Notes: a model not told the origin generated them from the sequence alone. Positions 1-8,815 are shown, counted from the stretch's first letter. The stretch: 64,000 nucleotides of DNA from Pseudomonas beijingensis (GCF_030687295.1 NZ_CP117425.1:4034001-4098000), one strand, 5' to 3'. Program-made: numbers and translations.

Positions 1-1
1 T

Positions 2-736
2 GCCTATTTCGAACACGCGTTCCTGGCCCGTGAAATGGGCGTGGAGCTGGTGGAGGGGGCCGATCTGTTCGTGCGCGATGACCACGTGTACATGCGCACC
101 ACCGCCGGCCCCCGGCAGGTGGACGTGATTTATCGTCGCCTTGACGATGCCTACCTCGACCCGCTGTCGTTCAACCCCGATTCGATGCTGGGCGTGCCCG
201 GGCTGATCGCTGTTTATCGTGCAGGCAACGTGGTGCTGGCGAACGCGGTCGGCACGGGCGTGGCCGATGACAAGTCGATCTACCCCTACGTCGACGAGAT
301 GATCCGCTTCTACCTCACCGAAGAGCCGATCCTGAAGAACGTGCCCACCTGGCAGTGCCGCAAACCCCAGGACTTGTCCCATGTGCTGGCCAACCTGCCC
401 GATCTGGTGGTCAAGGAAACCCAAGGCTCCGGCGGCTACGGCATGTTGGTCGGCCCTGCGGCCACTGCGGCGGAAATCGAAGACTTCCGTACACGCCTCA
501 AGGCCCGTCCCGAAGCCTACATCGCCCAGCCAACCTTGAGCCTGTCCACGTGCCCGACGTTTGTCGAGAGCGGCATCGCACCGCGCCACATCGACCTGCG
601 TCCGTTCGTGCTGTCAGGCAAGGAAACCCGCCTGGTGCCCGGCGGGCTGACCCGCGTGGCGCTGCGCGAAGGATCGCTGGTGGTGAATTCGTCCCAGGGC
701 GGCGGCACTAAAGACACTTGGGTAGTGGAGGACTAA
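2..736 (+). CDS. Circularly permuted ATP-grasp protein, C-terminal part (DUF404/DUF407 type), 5' truncated
   Basis: The frame is open from base 2, so the gene starts left of the window; 244 C-terminal residues are visible. The protein resembles circularly permuted ATP-grasp enzymes (DUF404/DUF407), which form amide or peptide bonds using ATP. Visible hallmarks are an [11 protein letters not shown] stretch, a [13 protein letters not shown] nucleotide-loop-like segment near the middle, and a [11 protein letters not shown] segment near the C-terminus. It lies 3 bp upstream of an alpha-E gene and then a transglutaminase-like gene, the standard partners of this family, so the three probably form one operon. 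The family is well known but its substrate is not established; peptide tagging or synthesis is inferred. Confidence 0.88.
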   Translation, partial: AYFEHAFLAREMGVELVEGADLFVRDDHVYMRTTAGPRQVDVIYRRLDDAYLDPLSFNPDSMLGVPGLIAVYRAGNVVLANAVGTGVADDKSIYPYVDEMIRFYLTEEPILKNVPTWQCRKPQDLSHVLANLPDLVVKETQGSGGYGMLVGPAATAAEIEDFRTRLKARPEAYIAQPTLSLSTCPTFVESGIAPRHIDLRPFVLSGKETRLVPGGLTRVALREGSLVVNSSQGGGTKDTWVVED

Positions 737-739
737 GAC

Positions 740-1690
740 ATGCTTTCAAGAACTGCTTCGGACCTCTATTGGATGTCCCGCTACCTGGAGCGCGCCGAGA
801 ACCTGGCGCGCATGCTCGAAGTCAGCTACTCGCTGTCGCTGATGCCCCAGGCCGGGCGCAGCGATGGCCACGCCGAGCTGGCGATGTCACTGCTGGCGGC
901 CGGCACGCTGGACGACTACAACGCTCGTTATGACGCGCTCAACACCGAGCGCATGCTGCATTTTTTTGCCCTGGACGAAACCAACCCCGGCAGTATCTAC
1001 AGCTGCCTGCGAGCCGCGCGGACCAATGCCCATGCCGTGCGCGGGCGCATCACCGCCGACATGTGGGAAAACATCAACGCCACCTGGCTGGAAATGCGCA
1101 ACATCGCCAGCAACGGTCTGGGGCGCTATGGCATCAGCCATTTCTGCGAGTGGGTCAAGGAGCGCTCGCACCTGTTCCGTGGCGCGACGTCGGGCACCAT
1201 CATGCGCAACGATGCCTACTGTTTCATTCGCCTGGGGACCTTTATCGAGCGGGCGGACAACACCCTGCGCCTGCTGGACGCCCGCTACGAGATGTTCGGC
1301 GAGGAGTCGGAGGAGGTCAGCGACAATTCGGCCCGCGGCTATTACCAGTGGAGCGCCTTGCTGCGCGCGCTGTCTTCGTTCGAGGCGTTCAACGAGATCT
1401 ACCGCAACGCGCCCAATGCCGAGCAGGTGTCCGAGATGTTGTTGCTGCGGGCCGACGTTCCGCGTTCGCTGCATGCCTGCATCGAGGAACTGGACCATAT
1501 CCTCGCCAGCTTGCCGGGCAACAATGGCCGGCCGGCGCAACGCCTGGCCGCCGAGCTGAACGCGCGCCTGCGCTATTCCGGAATCGACGAGATCCTGGCG
1601 TCGGGCTTGCACCAATGGCTGACTGATCTGATTGGTCAGATCCGCCACTTGGGCCAGACCGTCCATGAGTCTTACCTGGAGGTCGTATGA
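740..1690 (+). CDS. Alpha-E domain protein (DUF403)
   Basis: A 316-residue all-helical protein of the alpha-E (DUF403) family. It opens with the characteristic LSRTASDLYWMSRYLERAEN segment and carries the conserved FIRLGTFIERADNTLRLLD block around residues 162-180. The ATG follows a GGAGG motif that overlaps the end of the ATP-grasp gene. Its stop overlaps the transglutaminase start (ATGA), which points to translational coupling. Alpha-E proteins occur almost only beside circularly permuted ATP-grasp and transglutaminase-like genes and are thought to act in the same peptide-modification pathway. No catalytic role is proven. The family call is firm and the function is inferred. Confidence 0.9.
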   Translation: MLSRTASDLYWMSRYLERAENLARMLEVSYSLSLMPQAGRSDGHAELAMSLLAAGTLDDYNARYDALNTERMLHFFALDETNPGSIYSCLRAARTNAHAVRGRITADMWENINATWLEMRNIASNGLGRYGISHFCEWVKERSHLFRGATSGTIMRNDAYCFIRLGTFIERADNTLRLLDARYEMFGEESEEVSDNSARGYYQWSALLRALSSFEAFNEIYRNAPNAEQVSEMLLLRADVPRSLHACIEELDHILASLPGNNGRPAQRLAAELNARLRYSGIDEILASGLHQWLTDLIGQIRHLGQTVHESYLEVV

Positions 1691-2484
1691 AACTGTCCAT
1701 ACGCCACGACACTACTTACAGCTACGCCGATGAAGTCTGCACCAGCATCCAGTTTCTGCGCCTGACGCCCCGGGACACTCAGCGCCAGCGCATCCTGGAA
1801 TGGCACCTGGAGCTGCCGCGGTTGGTGCGTAGCCAGGTCGACCCTTATGGCAACATCCTGCACGTGATGACCATGGACGAACCCCACGGCGCCTTGGTGC
1901 TGACGGCTTATGGTCAGGTGGAGATCGATCAGACGGTGGAGATGGAGGGGGACAGCCAATCGCCGTTGCCGTTCCTGCGTACCAGCCGTCTGACCCAGGC
2001 GGATGACGTGCTCAGTGCCTTCGCCGTGGAGCAATGCGGAGCCCGGCGTGATCGAGCGGCGCTGACCGACTTGATGAATGGTCTGGCCGCCCGCATGCCC
2101 TACAGCCCGGGCACGACGGCTGTCAGCAGCACCGCCGCCGAGGCGTTTGCCGGGGGGAGCGGGGTGTGCCAGGACCACACCCATGCGTTCCTGGCCTGCG
2201 CGCGTAGCCTGGGGATCCCGGCCCGCTACGTCTCCGGATACCTGTGCACCGAAGACGAAAGCCACCTGGCGAGCCACGCCTGGGCGGAAGCCTGGCTGGA
2301 CGACGGCTGGTACAGCTTCGACGTGACCAACCGCCTGACCCGCCCTGACCGCCACCTGAAACTGGCGATCGGCCTGGACTACCTCGACGCCTGCCCGGTC
2401 CGGGGCATGCGCCGGGGTGGCGGGGCGGAACAGATGCAGGCGCGGGTGCAGGTGAGCTCGATGGTGCAAGTGCAGCACCAATAA
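1687..2484 (+). CDS. Transglutaminase-like cysteine protease family protein
   Basis: A 265-residue transglutaminase-like protein. The N-terminal 80 residues match the bacterial transglutaminase-like N-terminal region (MKLSIRHDTTYSYADEV...). The papain-like core carries the Cys at GGSGVCQDHTHAFLA (about residues 156-170), a His at SHAWAEAW (about residue 197) and the Asp at WYSFDVTN. It lacks a signal peptide, so it is probably cytoplasmic. It overlaps the alpha-E stop by 4 bp and has a GGAGGTCGT ribosome-binding site. With its two upstream neighbours it probably cleaves or transfers peptides made by the ATP-grasp enzyme; that role is inferred. The repeat array begins 33 bp after the stop. Confidence 0.9.
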   Translation: MKLSIRHDTTYSYADEVCTSIQFLRLTPRDTQRQRILEWHLELPRLVRSQVDPYGNILHVMTMDEPHGALVLTAYGQVEIDQTVEMEGDSQSPLPFLRTSRLTQADDVLSAFAVEQCGARRDRAALTDLMNGLAARMPYSPGTTAVSSTAAEAFAGGSGVCQDHTHAFLACARSLGIPARYVSGYLCTEDESHLASHAWAEAWLDDGWYSFDVTNRLTRPDRHLKLAIGLDYLDACPVRGMRRGGGAEQMQARVQVSSMVQVQHQ

Positions 2485-2517
2485 CAGCACAGGCCTCATC
2501 GCCAACACCCGATCCCC

Positions 2518-3426
2518 TGTGGGAGCGAGCTTGCTCGCGATGAGGCCGGCCCCTTCAGCATTAATGCAACCTGACCCACCGCCATCGCGAGCAAGCTCGC
2601 TCCCACACTGGAATGGGTGGTAGACACAAATCTTGTAACCACCCGAGAACCCTTGTGGGAGCGGGCTTGCTCGCGATGGCGGTCGCCCGGCCAACATCGC
2701 CGCAAGCTGACCCACCGCCATCGCGAGCAAGCTCGCTCCCACACCGGAATGGGTGGTGGACACAAATCTTGTAACCACCCGAGAACCCCTGTGGGAGCGG
2801 GCTTGCTCGCGAAGACGGCAGTCCATCCAACATCCCCGCCAACTGACCCATCGCCATCGCGAGCAAGCTCGCTCCCACACCGGAATGGGTGGTGGACACA
2901 AATCTTGTAACCACCCGAGAACCCCTGTGGGAGCCGAGCTTGCTCGCGATGACGGTCGCCCGGCCAACATCGCCGCAACCTGACCCACCGCCATCGCGAG
3001 CAAGCTCGCTCCCACACCGGAATGGGTGGTGGACACAAATCTTGTATCCACCCGAGAACCCCTGTGGGAGCCGAGCTTGCTCGCGATGACGGTCGCCCGG
3101 CCAACATCGCCGCAACCTGACCCCCCGCCATCGCGAGCAAGCTCGCTCCCACACCGGAATGGGTGGTGGACACAAATCTTGTATCCACCCGAGAACCCTT
3201 GTGGGAGCGGGCTTGCTCGCGAAGACGGCAGTCCATCCAGCATCCCCGCCAACTGACCCATCGCCATCGCGAGCAAGCTCGCTCCCACACTGGAATGGGT
3301 GGTAGACACAAATCTTGTAACCACCCGAGAACCCTTGTGGGAGCCGAGCTTGCTCGCGATGGCGGTCGCCCGGCCAACATCGCCGCAACCTGACCCACCG
3401 CCATCGCGAGCAAGCTCGCTCCCACA
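2518..3426 (+). repeat. Tandem array of seven REP doublets (REPINs) with hairpin spacers
   Basis: Seven inverted pairs of a REP palindrome (TGTGGGAGCGAGCTTGCTCGCGAT and its complement), each pair about 90 bp, alternate with six near-identical spacers of about 46 bp. The period is 136-137 bp. Spacers recur at about 2610, 2746, 2882, 3019, 3156 and 3292. Each spacer is itself an imperfect hairpin (GGGTGG...ACAA-ATC-TTGT...CCACCC). Doublets 3 and 6 are almost identical, as are 4 and 5, which points to growth by unit duplication. Open frames across the array on both strands are artefacts of the period and are not called. No REP-associated transposase (RAYT) is present in the window. Confidence 0.95.
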
Positions 3427-3573
3427 AAACCCTCACGCCTCTACAACCTCAAAAATGAAGCTTTCATGACAAAAGTTCGGTAGCACATCGCCATTCCCGT
3501 CATGCCTGTGTGACGTGTTCGAGGGGACCTTTCAGGTCGTTTGGAGCCGGGGCGCGAAGCCGGGAGTGAGGCG

Positions 3574-4185
3574 ATGGGGACTATGGAACGTTATTCGAAA
3601 GTGGGCATGCAGGAGCTTGACCAGCGGCTGTCGAAGATCGTCGAGGCGGCGCGCAAACAGCCGGTCTCGGTGTATCGCTACGGTGCGCCGTGGGTCTGGA
3701 TTGTTTCCCAGGATGACTGGCAGGGCGCGCTCAAGGAAGTGTCCAGCTACATTCCGCAAGGCCATTCACTGGTCTTGCTACGTCCGCAGATCGACGACCT
3801 GCTGGATGACCATCGCGATGTGCTGCAAGGCCTCAACGCCGGTGCCCAGATGCTGATCGCGCCGCAAACCGCCATGCACATCCTCTTGCTGCAACTGCTC
3901 TATTCGGTGCCCAGCGAGCAGCAACTCTACGAACAACTCAATTACAACCTGCTGTTCCGCTGGTTTGTCGGCCTGGACCTGAACCAGAAGGTCTGGAGTT
4001 TCAACGTCCTGAGCAGAGACCTCGCCACGCTGCTGGGCGATGCACGGGCGGTGCGGCTCATCCAGAAAATCATCGGTGAAGTGTTCTGTGGCGCCTTGCT
4101 GCAAATGCCGGAGTTCTCCTTGAACTTCGCGCTGCTGCACACCTGGCTGGCCCGGCACGCCACAACATCGACCATCAGCAATTGA
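3574..4185 (+). CDS. Phd-like antitoxin domain fused to transposase InsH N-terminal-like domain (DUF772-like)
   Basis: First gene of the long envelope operon; 203 residues from ATG 3574. That start has a GGGAG ribosome site 7 bp upstream; ATG 3583 is possible, and a TTG at 3541 is less likely. Residues 1-50 resemble Phd/YefM antitoxin DNA-binding domains (SKVGMQELDQRLSKIVEAA...PVSVYRYGAPW). Residues about 95-170 resemble the N-terminal DUF772 domain of IS5/IS1182-type transposases (LLLQLLYSVPSEQQLYEQL, then NYNLLFRWFVGLDL). No catalytic transposase domain and no insertion-sequence ends are seen, so this looks domesticated. Its stop overlaps the TpsB open frame. A role as operon autoregulator is inferred from the DNA-binding folds and the first position. 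Confidence 0.75.
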   Translation: MGTMERYSKVGMQELDQRLSKIVEAARKQPVSVYRYGAPWVWIVSQDDWQGALKEVSSYIPQGHSLVLLRPQIDDLLDDHRDVLQGLNAGAQMLIAPQTAMHILLLQLLYSVPSEQQLYEQLNYNLLFRWFVGLDLNQKVWSFNVLSRDLATLLGDARAVRLIQKIIGEVFCGALLQMPEFSLNFALLHTWLARHATTSTISN

Positions 4186-4211
4186 GCCGTACTTTGAATT
4201 CAGGGGGTGAT

Positions 4212-5816
4212 GTGGAGCATTTCTTCAAATCGCGGCCGGCGCTGTGGGGCTGGCTGTTGCTGGCGGTCGGGGGGCCGTCGGCCTTTGCCGCCGAAGGAGG
4301 GCAGGAGGCCGAAGCGGCGCCGGCGCGCCTGGTGGACGTGAACGAGTATTTCGTGCGTGGCAACACCGTGCTCGATGCCCGGGCCATCGAGGAAGCGGTG
4401 TACCCGTTCCTCGGTCCGCAAAAGGCCTTGAGCGACATCGAAGGCGCCCGGGAAGCCCTGCAAAAAGCCTATCAGACCCGTGGTTATCAATCGGTGTTCG
4501 TCGAACTGCCGGAGCAGAAAGTCGAAGACGGCATCGTCTACCTGCAAGTCAGCGAGACCAAGATCGGTCGGGTGCGGGTGGTAGGGGCCAAGCACTATTC
4601 GCCCGTTGAAATCCGCGATGATGTACCAGCGCTGAAGGAAGGCGAAGTACCGGATTTCGCCCGGGTCCAGGCAGAGCTGGCGCTGTTGAACAAGACCCCG
4701 GGACGTCAAGTCATGCCGCTGGTGCGCGAAGGCCAGCGCCCCGGGACCATGGACGTGGATTTGCAAGTCGAAGACCAGAATCCCTGGCAAGCCAGCCTGG
4801 GGCTGAACAACGACTACAGTGCCGACACCGAAAAGCTGCGCACGGTCGCCAGCCTGGGCTACAACAACCTCTGGCAACTGGGCCACAGCGTTTCGCTGAC
4901 TTTCTTCACTGCGCCCCAGGACACCGAAAACGCCAAGGTCTGGTCGGGTTCCTATACCGCGCCGCTGAGCGAACGCTGGAGTGTGCAGTTCTCGGGGTAC
5001 CAATCCGACAGCAACGTCGCCACCGTCGGTGGCAGCAACGTATTGGGCAAAGGGCATTCCTACGGGGTGTCGGCGATCTACAGCCTGCCGTCCACGGGAG
5101 CATGGGCCAACAGCTTTTCGGTCGGGGTGGATTTCAAGGACTTCGAGGAAGAGCTGAACCTGGGCGGCGCCAGCGACAAGGCACCGCTCAAGTACGCGCC
5201 GTTCACCTTCGCCTACAACGGCTTTCGCTACACCGAACACAGCCAGTTGGGCCTCGGCCTGAGCCTGGTGGCGGGCACCCGGAGCCTGCTGGGTTATGGC
5301 AGCTCCGACGACGAGTTCGACTACAAGCGCTATCGCGCCAGCCCCAGTTTCGCGGTGCTCAAGGGCGACGGCAATTACACCTTTACCTTCGGCAATGACT
5401 GGCAGACCGCTTCCAAGGCGGCCTTCCAACTGGCCTCCGGGCCGCTGGTCTCCAACGAGCAATTCTCCGCCGGTGGCGCCACCTCGGTGCGCGGCTATCT
5501 GGCCGCCGAGCGCACCGGCGATGACGGCTACCTGCTGTCCCAGGAGTTGCGCACCCCGTCCCTGGCCAAGTTCCTCGGCAGCTATGTCCAGGAGTGGCGT
5601 TTCTATGCCTTCGCCGAAGGTGCGCAGCTGTATTTGCGTGACGAACTGCCCGACCAGGATGCCGACTACAGCCTCGCCAGCGTCGGCCTCGGCACCCGTG
5701 CGAGCTTGAGCAAGTGGCTGTCCGGCAGCCTCGATTGGGGCTATCCGCTGCTCGAAGGGCCGAACACCTCGAAACAGGAATCGCGCCTGCACTTCAACCT
5801 GCAAGCGACGTTTTGA
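4212..5816 (+). CDS. TpsB/FhaC/ShlB-family outer-membrane translocator
   Basis: Two-partner-secretion type outer-membrane pore. GTG 4212 is preferred because AGGGGG lies just upstream and gives a clean signal peptide (residues 1-26, ending PSAFA); a TTG at 4182 overlapping the previous stop is possible. The mature protein has a POTRA_2 domain (about 41-116), a second POTRA-like segment (about 117-187) and a beta-barrel with the VRGY motif at 426-429, matching the L6 loop signature of the Omp85/TpsB superfamily. It ends in Phe, as outer-membrane barrels do. At 534 residues it has family length. No large TpsA exoprotein gene is nearby; the next genes encode an ExbB/ExbD/TonB set, which is unusual for a TpsB. 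The substrate is unknown. Confidence 0.88.
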   Translation: MEHFFKSRPALWGWLLLAVGGPSAFAAEGGQEAEAAPARLVDVNEYFVRGNTVLDARAIEEAVYPFLGPQKALSDIEGAREALQKAYQTRGYQSVFVELPEQKVEDGIVYLQVSETKIGRVRVVGAKHYSPVEIRDDVPALKEGEVPDFARVQAELALLNKTPGRQVMPLVREGQRPGTMDVDLQVEDQNPWQASLGLNNDYSADTEKLRTVASLGYNNLWQLGHSVSLTFFTAPQDTENAKVWSGSYTAPLSERWSVQFSGYQSDSNVATVGGSNVLGKGHSYGVSAIYSLPSTGAWANSFSVGVDFKDFEEELNLGGASDKAPLKYAPFTFAYNGFRYTEHSQLGLGLSLVAGTRSLLGYGSSDDEFDYKRYRASPSFAVLKGDGNYTFTFGNDWQTASKAAFQLASGPLVSNEQFSAGGATSVRGYLAAERTGDDGYLLSQELRTPSLAKFLGSYVQEWRFYAFAEGAQLYLRDELPDQDADYSLASVGLGTRASLSKWLSGSLDWGYPLLEGPNTSKQESRLHFNLQATF

Positions 5817-5833
5817 ACCCAGGAGTCATGTCC

Positions 5834-7633
5834 ATGCAACGCTTATTGTTATCCCTGTTTATCTGCCTGGGGCTGGTGCTTCCGGCGACCGCCAACGCCT
5901 GGTGGCAGGACGACTGGCACTATCGCAAACAGATTTCGGTGGACACCACGCCCCAGGGCGCCGCCATCGCCCAGGCCTTGGGCCGCACCGCATTGCTGGT
6001 GCGCCTGCACACCGGCAACTTCACCTTCGACGGCGTCAAGGACGACGGCTCGGACTTGCGTTTCGTCAGCGCCGACGACAAGACCGTGCTCAATCACCAG
6101 ATCGAAAGCTTCGACCCGTTGATGGGCATGGCGCTGATCTGGGTCGACGTGCCCAACGTTGAGGGCGGCCAACGTCAGGACCTGTGGATGTATTACGGCA
6201 ACCAGAAGGCGCCGGCCACGAGCAGCGGCCAGTTGACCTTCGACCCGGACTACACCGCGCTGTACCACTTCGACGGCGCCACCGGCGTGCCGCCCAAGGA
6301 CACCACGGCCTACGGCAACAATGCCCAAGGCGCGGCCGGCGTGAGCATCGACGGCGTGATCGGGCGGGCCGTGCAGTTCAACGGCCAGCCGCTGTTGCTG
6401 CCGGCCAGTCCGTCGTTGCAACACAGTGCCGGCGCGGCGTTCACCTTCAGCACCTGGCTGCGCCAGGACCAGTCCAGCGGCGAGCAACTCATCCTGGCCC
6501 GTCGCGAAGCCGCCACCAGCTTGTTGGTTGGGGTCAACCAGGGTGTGCCGTTCGTAGCGATCAATGAGCAGCGCGCGGTCTCGACCCAGCCGCTGAACCC
6601 TGGCCAGTGGCAGCACCTGGCGCTGACCGCCTCGGGCGACCGGGTCGTGCTGTACGTCAACGGACGTGAAACCGCGAGCCTCGCCGTGGCGATGCCGGCG
6701 TTCAATGCGCCGATAGCCTTGGGCGCTGACGTTGCCGCCGGTGCCTTCGCGCCCTTCAGTGGCGCCATGGACGAAGCGCGCCTGTCCAAGGTCGCCCGCC
6801 CGGCGCCGTTGCTGTTGGCCGACGCCAATGCCCAGGGCGCCGAAACGAAACTGGTGGCCTACGGTGTCGATGAAGAGCAGTCGGGCTTTGGTTTCGGCAG
6901 CCTGGGCTTTCTGCTCAACGCCGTGCCGCTCGACGCTTGGGTGATCATCGGGGTGCTGGTGCTGATGATGTTCCAGTCGTGGATCATCATGATCCGCAAG
7001 AACCGCATGGTCAGCCGCCTCAGCGCCGCCAACGAAGCCTTTCGCGAGCAGTTCGCCAGGATCGGCACGCGCCTGGAAATGTTCGCCGACGACCAGGACC
7101 TGGCCCAGCGTCTGCAACATTCGTCGCTGTGGCGCTTGTACCTGGTGGCCGTCAAGGAAATCCGCACCCGTCGCGAGCAGGGTGCTGACACCTCGTCGGT
7201 GTCAGCGGCCACCATCGAAGCGATCCGCTGTTCCATGGACGGCGTGCGCACCCGCGAGAACCAAGCGCTGAGTTCGAAGCTCTCGACCCTGTCCAACGCC
7301 ATCGCCGGAGGTCCATACATCGGCCTGCTCGGCACCGTGCTGGGGATCATGGTGGTGTTCCTCGGCACGGCCATGGCCGGTGACGTGAACATCAACGCCA
7401 TCGCCCCGGGCATGGCCGCGGCCTTGCTCGCCACCGCCATGGGCTTGTTCGTCGCGATCCCGGCGTTGTTTGGCTACAACCGCCTGATCACCCGCAACAA
7501 GGAAGTCAGCGCCGACATGCGGGTCTTCGTTGACGAGTTCATCACTCGCCTGGCGGAGATGCACGGTGAAGGCCAGTCCGGTGAAGCGGCGCATCGCCGT
7601 AATCATCACGCCCCATCGTCCGTACCGGCCTGA
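5834..7633 (+). CDS. DUF2341-LamG-ExbB/TolQ fusion protein (proton channel with extracytoplasmic lectin-like domain)
   Basis: A 599-residue fusion. ATG 5834 is preferred over ATG 5828 because AGGAG sits 8 bp upstream. A signal peptide (1-22, ending TANA) is followed by a DUF2341 domain (about 35-125) and a LamG/concanavalin A-like domain (about 140-325). A membrane segment follows at 367-387, then an ExbB/TolQ/MotA core (about 400-575) whose conserved helix begins YIGLLGTVLGIMVVF at 495 and which has a final helix near 526-546. The ordinary part would energise a TonB-type transducer using proton flow. The large periplasmic lectin-like domain is absent from classical ExbB. The ExbD and TonB genes follow at once, so it is probably the motor stator of this operon. 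Confidence 0.9.
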   Translation: MQRLLLSLFICLGLVLPATANAWWQDDWHYRKQISVDTTPQGAAIAQALGRTALLVRLHTGNFTFDGVKDDGSDLRFVSADDKTVLNHQIESFDPLMGMALIWVDVPNVEGGQRQDLWMYYGNQKAPATSSGQLTFDPDYTALYHFDGATGVPPKDTTAYGNNAQGAAGVSIDGVIGRAVQFNGQPLLLPASPSLQHSAGAAFTFSTWLRQDQSSGEQLILARREAATSLLVGVNQGVPFVAINEQRAVSTQPLNPGQWQHLALTASGDRVVLYVNGRETASLAVAMPAFNAPIALGADVAAGAFAPFSGAMDEARLSKVARPAPLLLADANAQGAETKLVAYGVDEEQSGFGFGSLGFLLNAVPLDAWVIIGVLVLMMFQSWIIMIRKNRMVSRLSAANEAFREQFARIGTRLEMFADDQDLAQRLQHSSLWRLYLVAVKEIRTRREQGADTSSVSAATIEAIRCSMDGVRTRENQALSSKLSTLSNAIAGGPYIGLLGTVLGIMVVFLGTAMAGDVNINAIAPGMAAALLATAMGLFVAIPALFGYNRLITRNKEVSADMRVFVDEFITRLAEMHGEGQSGEAAHRRNHHAPSSVPA

Positions 7634-7643
7634 GGAAATCGCC

Positions 7644-8069
7644 ATGGCTAGCGTAAACGCTTCACACGATGACGACGATGACGCGGCGGTCGACAGCATC
7701 AACATCACGCCGCTGGTGGACGTGCTCATGGTGGTGCTGGTGATGTTCATCCTCACCGCCACGGCCCAGGTGTCGGGTATCCAGATCAACCTGCCCAAGG
7801 CCAGCGCCTCGGTGTCGTTGTCCGAGGCCAAGACCAAGGCGATTTCGGTGAACGACGGCGGGCAGGTCTTCCTCGATGCCTATCCGGTGACCCTGGCCGA
7901 ACTGGAAGAGCGCCTGCGCATCGAGAAGGCCCAGAGCCCGGACTTTCCGGTGATCGTGCGCGGCGACGCGACGGTGCAATACCAGAAAGTCATTGAAGTG
8001 CTGGATCTGTTGCGGCGCCTGGAACTGTCCCAGGTCGGTCTCGTGACCGGCAAACCGAGCCAGGGCTGA
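7644..8069 (+). CDS. ExbD/TolR-family biopolymer transport protein
   Basis: 141 residues from ATG 7644, 10 bp after the ExbB-type gene with GAGGAA upstream. A short Asp-rich cytoplasmic tail (DDDDD, 9-13) precedes one membrane helix with the family signature INITPLVDVLMVVLVMF. Asp26 in that helix matches the essential proton-path Asp of ExbD/TolR. The rest is the usual periplasmic domain (about 60-135). It should pair with the LamG-ExbB protein and the adjacent TonB to form an inner-membrane energising complex. The family call is firm; the dedicated partnership is inferred from gene order. Confidence 0.93.
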   Translation: MASVNASHDDDDDAAVDSINITPLVDVLMVVLVMFILTATAQVSGIQINLPKASASVSLSEAKTKAISVNDGGQVFLDAYPVTLAELEERLRIEKAQSPDFPVIVRGDATVQYQKVIEVLDLLRRLELSQVGLVTGKPSQG

Positions 8070-8071
8070 TC

Positions 8072-8777
8072 ATGACCGCCAGACTTCCCATCGATCCGCC
8101 CCCGGTGAAGACTTCGCCGCTGCGCCTGCTCAAGTGGGCTGCCGGCCTGCTGCTGGGCGCCGTGGCGCTGGCTGCTGTGGCAGTGGGCCAACGACATGAG
8201 CGGTGTACGGCGAGAGGCGCCAAAAGTGCCAACCATCATCCCGCTGCCGCCTCCGCCCCCACCGCCGCCGGAGAAACCCAAGGAACCCGAGCCTCAGGTC
8301 GAGGAAAAGGTGGTCGAGCCAGAGCCGACCCCGGAGCCCGAAGAGGTCAAGCCCGAAGAAGAAGCACCGCCGTCGTCACCGGTGGATGACCTGGCCAACC
8401 CGATGCAAATGGATGGCGATGCGCAGTCCGGCAACGACGCGTTCAACATCGGCGCCGGCAAGGGCGGCGGTATGGCCGGGGCAGGGGGCGGGCGCTTGGG
8501 CAATGGCACCTACAGCCAGTTCCTGGCGTTCACCTTCCAGCGTCTGCTGCGGGAAAACCCCGACTTGCGCAGCCTGGCGTTCTCGCTGCAGGCCGATGTC
8601 TGGCTCAGTGCCGTGGGCGAAATCACCCGGGTCGAGCTGGTCAAGTCCAGCGGCAACCCGCAAGTGGATGAGCAAGTGATTTCCGCCCTGCGTGCCGCGC
8701 CCCATTTGAGTGAACGGCCACCGGCCTCCTTGACCTTGCCCGTGCGCCTGTCCTTGCAGGGACGGCGGCCGGGTTAA
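8072..8777 (+). pseudogene. TonB-family energy transducer, reading frame broken by +1 base (restored extent)
   Basis: Two overlapping frames make one TonB-like protein. The first, from 8072, encodes the cytoplasmic start and membrane helix (LLKWAAGLLLGAVALAAVAV). The second, open from about 8190, encodes the Pro/Glu-rich spacer with eight consecutive prolines, a Gly-rich stretch and a TonB C-terminal-like domain (QADVWLSAVGEITRVELVK...). Removing one G from the GGG at 8185-8187 joins them into a protein of about 234 residues with no other change. This matches four other +1 homopolymer breaks in the window, so a sequencing error is more likely than a true pseudogene. It starts 2 bp after the ExbD stop and should couple the ExbBD motor to an outer-membrane partner. 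Confidence 0.82.
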
Positions 8778-8815
8778 CCGACTATTTGAAGTTTGCCAAC
8801 AGGAGTTGTGTGCAG

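Noticed and set aside
2617..3393. Repeated short plus-strand frames (MVDTNLV...)
   Set aside because: They are the array spacer read as protein, starting at GTG, with no ribosome site or conservation beyond the repeat.
2518..3426. CRISPR array
   Set aside because: The regular period looks CRISPR-like, but the repeats are inverted REP palindromes, the 46-bp spacers are nearly identical, and no cas gene is present.
1672..3436. Long minus-strand open frames across the REP array
   Set aside because: They translate the 137-bp repeat over and over and overlap the transglutaminase gene; the three frames all stay open because of repeat composition.
3574..4185. Toxin-antitoxin pair
   Set aside because: The Phd-like half suggests it, but no toxin-sized gene follows; the next gene encodes an outer-membrane pore.
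4200..5804. 534-residue minus-strand frame opposite the TpsB gene
   Set aside because: A shadow of high-GC codon bias; the plus strand has a signal peptide, POTRA and barrel signature.
8072..8389. Programmed frameshift in tonB
   Set aside because: There is no slippery heptamer or downstream structure I can identify, and the same +1 error affects four other sites.
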